From assembly GCA_013697785.1 (NCBI GenBank), contig JACCWE010000156.1, positions 1 to 64,000 of the forward strand: a stretch of DNA of 64,000 bases. Direction: 5' to 3'. This document shows, piece by piece, positions 46,844 to 55,716 of this stretch. This DNA comes from Gemmatimonadaceae bacterium (GTDB lineage Bacteria; Gemmatimonadota; Gemmatimonadetes; Gemmatimonadales; Gemmatimonadaceae). Within the stretch, counting starts at the first letter, position 1; the number at the start of each line of letters is the position of its first letter. The notes below the pieces were generated by a model. The model was not told the origin of the DNA and ran no database searches. It saw only the letters and a program-made list of their open reading frames with translations. The position numbers were made by a program, and so were the translations under genes.

Positions 46844-47854
46844 CTAGCGAGCGGGGCTCGTGCCTCGCTCGCTGTCGAGGTGCTTCATGAGGGGCACTGG
46901 ATATCGAGCGCCCCTTGCGGCGCTCGCAGGCACCGCGCGCTCGATGCGCGCGAGCTCCTCGCTCGTGAGTGAGATGTCGAGTGCGCCGAGCGCCTCCGCG
47001 AGTTGCACGCGGGTGCGCGAGCCCAGCAGCGGGAGAATGTCATCGCCCTGTGCGGCCACCCAGGCGATCGCGAGCTGCGCGACGGTCGCTCCCTTCTCGT
47101 TCGCGATCGTGCGGAGCGCCTCGACGAGCGCGAGGTTGTGCGCGACGTTCTCGGCAGAAAAGCGCGGATAGTTCACGCGCAGGTCTCCCGCGGCCGGACG
47201 CTCCCCCGTCCACCGCCCGCTGAGCAGTCCGCGCGACAGTATTCCGTAGGCGGTGATGCTGATCCCGAGCTCGCGCGTGGCCGGAAGTATCGTGCTCTCG
47301 ATGGCGCGCGAGATGAGCGAGTACTCGATCTGCATGTCGGCAATTGCGTGCACGGCATGCGCGCGACGCACCGTATCGGCGCTCGCCTCCGAGAGGCCGA
47401 TGTGACGCACGTATCCCTTCGCGATCATGTCGGCGATGGCTCCCACCGTCTCCTCGATGGGGACATTCGGATCGACCCGCGACAATCGGTAGACGTCGAT
47501 GTACTCGGTGCCGAGGCGGCGAAGCGAGTACGCGAGGAAATTCTTCACCGCATTCGGCCGTCCATCGTAGCCGACGAAGGCGCCGGCGGGATCCCGGAGG
47601 GCGCCGAACTTCACGCTGAGCACTACCTTGCTCCGGTCGCGCCCCGCAAGGGCATCGCGGATGAGCAGTTCGTTCGCTCCCATCGCGTAGAAGTCGCCCG
47701 TATCGAAGAGCGTGATCCCCGCATCGAGCGCGGCGTGGATGGTCGCGATCCCCTCGTCGCGATCGGAGGGGCCGTAAACGTCGGACAGCGCCATACAGCC
47801 GAGACCAAGCGCCGAGACTACGGGACCTGTGGAACCAAGCTGACGTGTGCGCAT
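46844..47854 (-). CDS. Aldo/keto reductase
   Basis: MRTRQLGSTGPVVSALGLGCMALSDVYG, GITLFDTGDFYAMGANELLI, GYVRHIGLSEASADTVRRA. Confidence 0.93.
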   Translation of the reverse strand: MRTRQLGSTGPVVSALGLGCMALSDVYGPSDRDEGIATIHAALDAGITLFDTGDFYAMGANELLIRDALAGRDRSKVVLSVKFGALRDPAGAFVGYDGRPNAVKNFLAYSLRRLGTEYIDVYRLSRVDPNVPIEETVGAIADMIAKGYVRHIGLSEASADTVRRAHAVHAIADMQIEYSLISRAIESTILPATRELGISITAYGILSRGLLSGRWTGERPAAGDLRVNYPRFSAENVAHNLALVEALRTIANEKGATVAQLAIAWVAAQGDDILPLLGSRTRVQLAEALGALDISLTSEELARIERAVPASAARGARYPVPLMKHLDSERGTSPAR

Positions 47855-47917
47855 GTTGTATCTGGGTGCGGATGTATGATGCACGGAAGGGCTGGGTCCA
47901 TCTTCGAGGGAGCACGA

Positions 47918-48712
47918 ATGCAAGAGAATAGCTCACGGCCACTCGCGCTCGTCACGGGAGCATCGAGCGGGATCGGCTCCGATCTCGCACGCGAGCTCGC
48001 GCGCCACGGTCACGATGTCATCATAACCGCACGTCGCGCGCCGGAGCTCGATGCGCTGGCCACCGAGCTCCGCACGCTCGGTGCGAGGGCCACGGTCATC
48101 ACGAAGGATCTGAGCGTGCCGGGCGCCGCGCGCGAGCTCGCTGCGCAGCTGGAGGCTGCCGGCACGCAGCTCGACGTCCTCGTCAACAACGCCGGCTTCG
48201 GCGATGTGGGCGCCTTCGTAGCCGAGGATTCCGATCGCATCGATGCGATGCTCCAGCTCAACATCGCCGCGCTCACGGCGCTCACCCGCGCGATCGCGCC
48301 AGGGATGGTGGCACGGAAACGGGGGCGAATCATGTTCGTGGCATCGATCGCGGCGTATCAGCCCGGCCCCAACATGGCGACGTACTGCGCCACGAAGGCG
48401 TACGTGCTGAGCCTCGGCGAAGCGATCGCGCAGGAGCTGCGTGGCACGGGGGTGACGCTCACTGTGCTCTGTCCTGGCGCGACGCACACCGGATTCGCCG
48501 CCGAGTCCGGAGCAGAAAAGCTGCCGCTGTTCAGCAGCAGTCTGATCCCGAAGATGACGTCGGCGGCGGTCGCAAGCGCCGGCTATCAGGCGATGATTAA
48601 GGGGAAACCGGTGGTGATCACCGGACTCATGAACAAGGTCGTAGCTTTCTCGGGGCAGGTATTCCCGCGCTCGATCATTTTCCCGGCGGCAAAGCTGATG
48701 CTTGGTGAATAG
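47918..48712 (+). CDS. Short-chain dehydrogenase/reductase
   Basis: ALVTGASSGIGSDLAREL, LVNNAGFG, YCATKAYVLSLGEAI. Confidence 0.93.
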   Translation: MQENSSRPLALVTGASSGIGSDLARELARHGHDVIITARRAPELDALATELRTLGARATVITKDLSVPGAARELAAQLEAAGTQLDVLVNNAGFGDVGAFVAEDSDRIDAMLQLNIAALTALTRAIAPGMVARKRGRIMFVASIAAYQPGPNMATYCATKAYVLSLGEAIAQELRGTGVTLTVLCPGATHTGFAAESGAEKLPLFSSSLIPKMTSAAVASAGYQAMIKGKPVVITGLMNKVVAFSGQVFPRSIIFPAAKLMLGE

Positions 48713-48853
48713 GGAGAGTGACGCGATCGGGCGGCCGCCCGTGATTCCGTCGACCGCGCGTACGAGCGCGATGATACGCCGGCTTCGTATCATGGGCGCC
48801 CGGAGGAGAGCGAGGCGCTCACCGCCGAGCTACGGCGCGCTCTGCAAGAGTAG

Positions 48854-50419
48854 CTACTCGACGGTGAGCTCCTTCATCGCCTTCGCATCGTCGATCTCGA
48901 GCGCACGCTCCGCCTCGAGACATGCCAGATCGCGCCCGATCGAGGCGAAGGCAACAGTTTTTCCTTTCTCCGTGTAAGCGACGATCGCATCGTTCTTCGC
49001 GATGTCTCCACCCACCGCGATGCTTTCGATCTTCGACGCGTGGCCGACGTAGCGTATCTCCTTGTCGAAGTGCACGCTCCAGAAGAACGGGATGTCGTCG
49101 TACGCTTCTCGCGCGCCGAGCATATTGCGAGCGGCGTACTGACCCTGTCGCTCGGCGACGACGAAGTGCTCCACGCGGATGCGGTCGCCGGCTCGATAGG
49201 GGAAGCTCGCGATGTCCCCCGCTGCGAAGATGCCGGGCACGCTCGACTCGAGCATCTCATCGACCACCACGCCGTTGTCGACCGCGAGTCCCATCTGCTT
49301 CGCGAGGTCGAGTGCCGGCCGCACGCCGATGCCGACGACGACGATGTCGGCCGGGAGCTTCGTGCCATCGTCCAGGGTCACGTCGCTCGCTCCGATCGCC
49401 GCCACGGATTTCTCGAGCGAGAACTTCACGCCCTTGCTCTCGTGCAGCGACTTGATGTGCGCGCCGAGCTCGGCGCCGAAGACCTTGACGAACGGCACTG
49501 CGTCAGGGGCGACGACGTTCACGTCGAGGCCGCGCGTGCGCAGCGAGGCCGCCGCCTCGAGTCCGATGAAGCTCGCGCCAATCACCACCACGCGCTTCGC
49601 CGCGCCCGCAGCGGCGATGATCGCCTGGCTGTCGGCGAGCGTGCGCAAATAGAAGACATGTTTCTGATCCGCGCCCGGCACGCTGAGCCGAATCGGATCG
49701 GCGCCGGTCGCGAGCAGGAGGCGATCGTAATCGTGCGCGTCGCCGCTTTCGAGCGTCGCGCGCCGCGCCTCGACGTCGATTTCCCTCACGCGCGAAGACG
49801 TGAGCAGCTCGATGTCGTGGCGCTTGTAGAAGTTTGCCGAGTGGAACGGCAGCCATGATTCTTCGGCGGTGCCGGCGAGATAGTCCTTCGAGAGATTGGG
49901 CCGATCGTACGGACCGGATGGATCGGCGCCGAGCATGACGATCGATCCGGGGAAGCCTTTTCGCCGGAGCATCTCCGCGGCTGCATTCCCCGCGACGGCT
50001 GCGCCGACGATGACGACGCGTTTTACGTTCTCGGGAATTGTCGACAATGGTTTCATGGATGTCGAACCATCCGCGATCTTTATTTCCTTCGTGACGAAGA
50101 CCATGTCGCCGCGGTGCTCGACCTCCCATCGCGACACGGGGCTCAGGGCGGGCGCCTTGAGCGCCTCGCCGGTGCGAAGGCTGAAGCACGCGTGATGCCA
50201 CGGACAGCGCACGGTATCGCCGACGATCAGCCCTTCGCCGAGTGGTCCGCTGTAATGCGTGCAGGTGGCGCCGATCGCGAAGATCTCGCTGCCGCTGCGC
50301 GAGAGCAGCACTGCCTGTCCTAGTGCATGTCCCACGAGCATCCCGCCATCGGGGATGCTCGAGATCGACACGCCGGATGCGAGATCGGGACCCTTCAGCT
50401 CCTGTTCGCCACTCATCAT
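48854..50419 (-). CDS. Rieske-domain plus FAD/NAD(P)-dependent pyridine nucleotide-disulfide oxidoreductase (AIF3-like ferredoxin reductase)
   Basis: N-terminal Rieske CTHYSG...CPWHHACF; RVVIVGAAVAGNAAAEMLRR and KRVVVIGASFIGLEAAASL; IFAAGDIASFP. Confidence 0.92.
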   Translation of the reverse strand: MMSGEQELKGPDLASGVSISSIPDGGMLVGHALGQAVLLSRSGSEIFAIGATCTHYSGPLGEGLIVGDTVRCPWHHACFSLRTGEALKAPALSPVSRWEVEHRGDMVFVTKEIKIADGSTSMKPLSTIPENVKRVVIVGAAVAGNAAAEMLRRKGFPGSIVMLGADPSGPYDRPNLSKDYLAGTAEESWLPFHSANFYKRHDIELLTSSRVREIDVEARRATLESGDAHDYDRLLLATGADPIRLSVPGADQKHVFYLRTLADSQAIIAAAGAAKRVVVIGASFIGLEAAASLRTRGLDVNVVAPDAVPFVKVFGAELGAHIKSLHESKGVKFSLEKSVAAIGASDVTLDDGTKLPADIVVVGIGVRPALDLAKQMGLAVDNGVVVDEMLESSVPGIFAAGDIASFPYRAGDRIRVEHFVVAERQGQYAARNMLGAREAYDDIPFFWSVHFDKEIRYVGHASKIESIAVGGDIAKNDAIVAYTEKGKTVAFASIGRDLACLEAERALEIDDAKAMKELTVE

Positions 50420-50520
50420 CTACTCTCGTGTTACGGTTAGGTACGGCTCGGCAACGCGATTCGGCGGGCTCTTTCTTGCTTAGAAAGCAACGTCACTAAC
50501 CCTAATTCCGACAGGTGCGC

Positions 50521-50706
50521 ATGTCCAAGCAGCGTCACGACCCGCATAGCGGTCACGATCATATCGAAGGACAGCAGGGTCAGAAGAGTAATTCGGAAAT
50601 CGACAAGCTCCGAATCAAGGAAGAGGAGAAGAATCCGAAGGTGCCCGGCGAAGACAAGGGCGAAGATGGGCGCCCGCACAAGCCGCAGAAAAACGACCAC
50701 GGCTGA
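50521..50706 (+). CDS. Small highly charged, probably disordered protein
   Basis: MSKQRHDPHSGHDHIEGQQGQKSNSEIDKLRIKEEEKNPKVPGEDKGEDGRPHKPQKNDHG; coding assignment is tentative. Confidence 0.5.
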   Translation: MSKQRHDPHSGHDHIEGQQGQKSNSEIDKLRIKEEEKNPKVPGEDKGEDGRPHKPQKNDHG

Positions 50707-50717
50707 CCGGCGACGCG

Positions 50718-51803
50718 CTACCGCCGTGCGAGCCAGCGCATTTCCTGTGCGACGGCCCGCGCTGCGGTGCGGCCGATCAGTATCAACGGCGAGCCGCCGC
50801 CGAACGCCGCGGTGATCGCCCAGAGCGCGCGCATCGAGAATGGAAAATGATCGTCGATGGCGATGATCTCTTCCCACTGCTCGGGCGCGAATTTCGATTT
50901 GAAGCGATCGAGTCCGTCGAAGTCGTAGAAGCGTCGACCATGCGCGCGCACCCAGCGCAGCACGAGCCGCAGCCAGCTCGGCACTCCCGGATCGGTGATG
51001 CTCGAGTGGCGTGAAAGCGGTGCGAGTCCGAGCGTCACGTATTCTGCGCCATCGTTCGCGAGCTCGTGCATCGCCGCGTCGACGAGGAGCTCCGACGTCC
51101 CGTTCGGTGAGCCGGCGCCGCGCACGATTTGTTCGATGAGCCACCCGCGCCGCGCGGGAACGGGCGATGCCACGAGATACGCCACCGGCGCGCCCGCGCG
51201 CGCGGCGACATAAATGCGGCGGTCGATCGTGAGCGCAATGGTGTCCGTCTCGATGAGAAAGTGAAGTGGAGGGAGTCCGAGCGTCTGCAGCCATTGGCGC
51301 AGGAGCCTCTCGAGCTCGGGATTGTTCTGCGCGCGGGACGCACTCCATTGCGAGACAGTCACCCCCTTGTTCCGCGCGCGATTGAGCTGCGCACGCAGCG
51401 ATGCGCGCCGCGCGACGACGCCACTCCACCGGCGCGGATCCCAGCTGGGCTGCGCGCCGAGGCCGACCATGCCCGAGCGGGCCGAGTTGCCCGTTGCGCG
51501 CGCAATGATCGTCGCTTCGAGTCGCGCGCCCGCACCGAAGTAGCAGACGCGGTCGTGCGCGGCGCGCGCATCCGCCGCGAACTCGGCAAGCACATCGGCG
51601 AGGCGGTCGGGGGCGCACACCGGCGCGCCGGCGACGACCCGAATGCCGTTGCGGCGTACGTAGCGGATCACGGCGTCGCCGCGAGTGGAGAACCAGAGCG
51701 CGATCCCGCGATTGAGGATTTGGTACGCGGTGGCGTTCCAGCCGTGGCGGAGCACGAGCTCGCGCGCGCGCGCGGCGGTCTCATCGATCGGCGGCTCTCC
51801 CAT
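50718..51803 (-). CDS. DUF2156 / MprF C-terminal-like aminoacyl-lipid synthase-type protein
   Basis: GNATAYQILNRGIALWFS-like start; SELLVDAAMHELANDGAEYVTLGLAPLS; RFYDFDGLDRFKSKFAPEQWEEI. Confidence 0.75.
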   Translation of the reverse strand: MGEPPIDETAARARELVLRHGWNATAYQILNRGIALWFSTRGDAVIRYVRRNGIRVVAGAPVCAPDRLADVLAEFAADARAAHDRVCYFGAGARLEATIIARATGNSARSGMVGLGAQPSWDPRRWSGVVARRASLRAQLNRARNKGVTVSQWSASRAQNNPELERLLRQWLQTLGLPPLHFLIETDTIALTIDRRIYVAARAGAPVAYLVASPVPARRGWLIEQIVRGAGSPNGTSELLVDAAMHELANDGAEYVTLGLAPLSRHSSITDPGVPSWLRLVLRWVRAHGRRFYDFDGLDRFKSKFAPEQWEEIIAIDDHFPFSMRALWAITAAFGGGSPLILIGRTAARAVAQEMRWLARR

Positions 51804-51942
51804 GCGCGAAAAGCTAAGGCCCGAGCCGCGTGACTCGGCGCATTGACGCAGCAAGGATGGGCACGGCCCAGCTCATTCGGCAGCGGTCTCACTAAGATTC
51901 GATTGTGTAGTCTTGGACAGAAACCGGGAGCGGGGAGCGGAG

Positions 51943-52965
51943 ATGGCGAAGATGCGCGCGATGCAGGTGCCGAAGGCCGGCGGAAAGCTGGAGCTCGTCG
52001 AGAAGGATGTTCCGACTCCGGGGCCCGGACAGGTGCTCGTGAAGGTGAACGCCTGCGGCATCTGTCACAGCGACTCGCTCACCGTCGAGGGACACTGGCC
52101 AGGGCTCACATTCCCGCGCGTGCCGGGGCACGAGGCGGCGGGCGTCGTCGAGACGCTGGGTGCGGGGGTGCTCGGGTGGAAGGTCGGCGATCGAGTCGGC
52201 ATCGGCTGGTACGGCGGAAGCTGCGGCTACTGCGACTCGTGCCGACGCGGAAAATTCGTTTTCTGTCTCAACACTCCCCTCATTTCGGGGATCTCCTTTG
52301 ATGGCGGATACGCCGACTACATCGTGGTGCCGAAGGAGGCGCTGGCGCATATCCCCGATGAGGTGTCGGACATCGATGCCGGGCCGCTCATGTGTGCCGG
52401 CGTCACGACGTTCAACTCGCTCCGGAACAGCGGCGCGATTGCGGGCGACACGGTTGTGGTGCACGGCATTGGCGGACTCGGACATCTCGCCGTGCAGTTC
52501 GCGGTGAAGATGGGCTTTCGCACGGTCGCGGTCGCGCGCGGCGCGGACAAGGAAGCGCTCGCGAAGAAGCTCGGCGCTCACATCTACATCGACAGCGCGG
52601 ACGGCAAGGCCGGCGAGGCGCTCGCGAAGCTCGGTGGCGCAAGGGTCATCCTCACGACGGTCACGAGCGGCGCGGCGATGGCGGAGATGATTCCCGGACT
52701 CGGTTTGGGCGGCAAGCTGTTGATCGTCGGGGCCGCGTTCGACCCGATGCCGGTGTCATCGCTGGCGCTCATCGGCGGGAGCAAGTCGGTGGCCGGCTGG
52801 GCGTCGGGCTCCTCGATCGACTCCGAGGACACGATGAAGTTCAGCGCGCTCGCCGGCGTCAAGCCGATGACGCAAGTGATGCCGCTCGAGCGCGCGCAGG
52901 AGGGCTACGATCTCATGATGAGCAACAAGGCGCGCTTTCGCGTCGTGCTGACCATGGGGAAGTAG
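51943..52965 (+). CDS. Zinc-dependent alcohol dehydrogenase (MDR)
   Basis: NACGICHSDSLTVEG, VPGHEAAGVVETLGAGV, structural-Zn region GSCGYCDSCRRGKFVFC, GIGGLGHLAVQFA. Confidence 0.93.
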   Translation: MAKMRAMQVPKAGGKLELVEKDVPTPGPGQVLVKVNACGICHSDSLTVEGHWPGLTFPRVPGHEAAGVVETLGAGVLGWKVGDRVGIGWYGGSCGYCDSCRRGKFVFCLNTPLISGISFDGGYADYIVVPKEALAHIPDEVSDIDAGPLMCAGVTTFNSLRNSGAIAGDTVVVHGIGGLGHLAVQFAVKMGFRTVAVARGADKEALAKKLGAHIYIDSADGKAGEALAKLGGARVILTTVTSGAAMAEMIPGLGLGGKLLIVGAAFDPMPVSSLALIGGSKSVAGWASGSSIDSEDTMKFSALAGVKPMTQVMPLERAQEGYDLMMSNKARFRVVLTMGK

Positions 52966-54837
52966 CTACGGCATGACCGGCAGCACGATGTGCGACGGCA
53001 GCGCGCGAGATGAGTACACGCGTTGCGTCGCCTTCGTGAAGTCCGCTTCGGTCGCCTTGTAGATGCTCGGCACGAACTTCTGCGGGTTGCGATCGATCAG
53101 CGGGAACCACGTGGACTGCACCTGCACCATGAGCCGGTGCCCCTTCAGAAAGACGTAGTCGCGATCGCGCAACGGGATCTTCCATTCGATGGGTGCGTTG
53201 GCGACGAGCGCGCGCGGATGCTCGTAGCTGGTGTTGTAGCGTCCGCGCCGAACCTCCATCGCTACCGGAAGCTCGTAGCCGTTCACCGAGTGCGCGAACT
53301 GCCCGGGCTTCGGCCCAGCATCAGCGTCCCACGCATTCGGCGTCGCGTTGTCCGGATAGACATCGATCAGCTTGACGATGAAGTCCGCGTCGGTACCCGA
53401 GGTCGACGCGAAGAGATCAGCGGCGACCTCGCCGGTGACGACGAGATCGTGGTCGAGCGGCGCACTCGTGTAGCTCAATACGTCGGGACGATGATCGACG
53501 AAGCGCTGATCCGCGATCTCCCAGGTACGCCAGTCGCCGGCGGGATATGTCGGCGAAATGGGGCGCTGGCGGTACGGAACCGGATTCGCGGGATCGGAGA
53601 CGTACTTGCGGTACGACTCGCGCGGGGCGGCGGGCGGCTTTGCGAAGGACAGAGTACCGTCCGCATGGAGATAGAGATTCGTCGCCTTCGCCTCCTTCGG
53701 CGGCCATGCATCGTACGTCTGCCACTTGTTGGAGCCCGACTGGAATGTCGATGCGCGCCACGTGGGCTTCGCACCCTCGCCGTGCAGGTAGTAGCGGAAG
53801 AAAGGCGCCTCGATCGTCTCGCGAAATTCCCGCGACGTCTCGTGGCCGCCGTTCGACATCAAGCCGAGGCTGTCGCCTCTGGGCTGGCGCCACTGGCCAT
53901 GGAACCATGGGCCCGCCACCATGAAGTTCGTGTGATCGGGATCGCTCTGTGCCGCGTGACGAAAGACCTGCCACGGACCCCACGGATCCTCCTGGTCCCA
54001 GAAGCCCGCGACGTTGAGATTCGGCACCGTCGACGCATGCAGCTGATTGACCCAGGCCTCCTTCTTCCAGAATTCATCGTAGTCGGGGTGGGCGACGACA
54101 TCGTTCCAGAAAGGCAGCGAGCCGTGCATGTACTTCGTGTTGATGTTGGAGACCGGGCCTAGCGCGAGATACCACGAGTAGTCGTCGTACACGTCGAACG
54201 CGAAGTCCGTGTTCTTGTTCTTGTCGGCCTGCTCGAGCACGGAATATTCGAAGCCGTAGCTCTCGCGCAGCGCGCCGTAGCGATGCATGTCGTCGTTCAT
54301 CCACTGGTCGACGGGAGTCGCCTGCTCGCTCATCGCCTTGAGTGCGGGGTGGGGATGGAGGAGCGCCATCGCGGTGGTGAGCCCGTCGTACGACACTCCG
54401 TACATCCCAACTTTGCCGTTGTTGCCCGCGACGTTCTTCACGAGCCAGTCGATGCTGTCGTAGGCATCGGTGGTTTCGTTGACAGATGTGGAGTCCGCGA
54501 GGTTGGCTGCCTGCGAAAGCAGAAAGACGCCATCGGACTTGAAGCGGCCGCGAAGATTCTGGATGACGAAGATGTAACCGTCGGCGGCGAGCTCCTTGAT
54601 GTTCGGCGCGATCTCGGTGGGCGCGTGATCGGGAACGCCGTAGGGGGTGCGGCGAAAGAGAATCGGGAGCGGGCCCTTTGCGCCGACGGGAGTCAGAATC
54701 ACTGTCTGGAGCTTCACGCCGTCGCGCACCGGGACCATCACCTCCTGGAAGGTGAAGACCGGACTGGGCGCCTGGGCCTGCGCGCGAGCAGCGAAGGCGG
54801 AGACGAGCGCTGCGACGAATATTCGGCGACTGGACAT
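52966..54837 (-). CDS. CocE/NonD-family hydrolase (X-Pro dipeptidyl-peptidase-like)
   Basis: MVPVRDGVKLQTVILTP, GMYGVSYDGLTTAMAL (GxSxxG), HGQWRQPRGDSLG. Confidence 0.9.
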   Translation of the reverse strand: MSSRRIFVAALVSAFAARAQAQAPSPVFTFQEVMVPVRDGVKLQTVILTPVGAKGPLPILFRRTPYGVPDHAPTEIAPNIKELAADGYIFVIQNLRGRFKSDGVFLLSQAANLADSTSVNETTDAYDSIDWLVKNVAGNNGKVGMYGVSYDGLTTAMALLHPHPALKAMSEQATPVDQWMNDDMHRYGALRESYGFEYSVLEQADKNKNTDFAFDVYDDYSWYLALGPVSNINTKYMHGSLPFWNDVVAHPDYDEFWKKEAWVNQLHASTVPNLNVAGFWDQEDPWGPWQVFRHAAQSDPDHTNFMVAGPWFHGQWRQPRGDSLGLMSNGGHETSREFRETIEAPFFRYYLHGEGAKPTWRASTFQSGSNKWQTYDAWPPKEAKATNLYLHADGTLSFAKPPAAPRESYRKYVSDPANPVPYRQRPISPTYPAGDWRTWEIADQRFVDHRPDVLSYTSAPLDHDLVVTGEVAADLFASTSGTDADFIVKLIDVYPDNATPNAWDADAGPKPGQFAHSVNGYELPVAMEVRRGRYNTSYEHPRALVANAPIEWKIPLRDRDYVFLKGHRLMVQVQSTWFPLIDRNPQKFVPSIYKATEADFTKATQRVYSSRALPSHIVLPVMP

Positions 54838-54885
54838 GGAGCTCCCGTGGAGTGACGAGTCTCCGGGGAAGATATCGCGCCGGCT

Positions 54886-55500
54886 CTAGATCGTGAGAGG
54901 CGGGCCCTTACGCTGCGAGCTGCGCGCCGAGATGCGCGCATAGCAGACTGCCAGCAGCGAGACGCAGAGTGCGAACGCCGTCGCGCGCATGCCCATCGCG
55001 GGGAGCTCGAGCGCGCGGAGCGAGAGCGCTGCGAACGTGAGCGCTCCGGCGGTAGCGCCGATCGCGACCAGCGGCGCACGTGCCGCAACGATCATCCCCG
55101 AGGCGCCGCGTGCGCACACGAGCAGAAAGCCAAGCACGCAGGCGCCCAAAAGCGCGAGTACCGGGCGCCCGCCGAGCACGTCAGCCGCGTCGGGGAATGC
55201 GCCGAGGGCATCGCCCGCGGACTCGACGCTCGTCTCGTAGAGAACCGTGGCGCGGTCCCGAATTCCGGCGCTGCTCGGGACGTCGGCAATGTGGAAGATC
55301 GAAGCAGTGCCCGGGAATTCCATCGCCGTCTCGCATCGGATGCTGGGCGTCGAGCATGGCATCACGCTGTCTACGAGACTGAAGAGCGCGGTGGTTGCGC
55401 CGACGCCGAGGGAGAGCATCAAGACCGCGACCAAGGTGAATCCGGCTCGGTTCCGGAGCCGTGGAGCGCGCGCTGTTGCAGTGGAGAGAGCATTCTTCAT
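54886..55500 (-). pseudogene. Apparent relic of an ADOP/MacB-like ABC permease
   Basis: N-terminal RLRNRAGFTLVAVLMLSLGVGATTALFSLVDSV matches the ADOP permease start; the expected ~800-aa remainder collapses to ~200 aa. Confidence 0.55.
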
Positions 55501-55716
55501 GGCGTCCTGCGCGGTGCTGTTGGAAGGTCGACCAGTCGCTGGTCTTCACCTGTTCAACAATTGGATGCACGAACGGCGCGGATGGTTTACATGATGAGAG
55601 ATTTTTGCGCCGTGTGAGATCGCGCGGAGGGGCTAGCTGCTCGGGCAGGGCGCCTTGACGCTCCCGGCGCGAGGGCCCAGACTCACTTGCTTCGCTCACC
55701 CTTCGCTCCCCACCGA

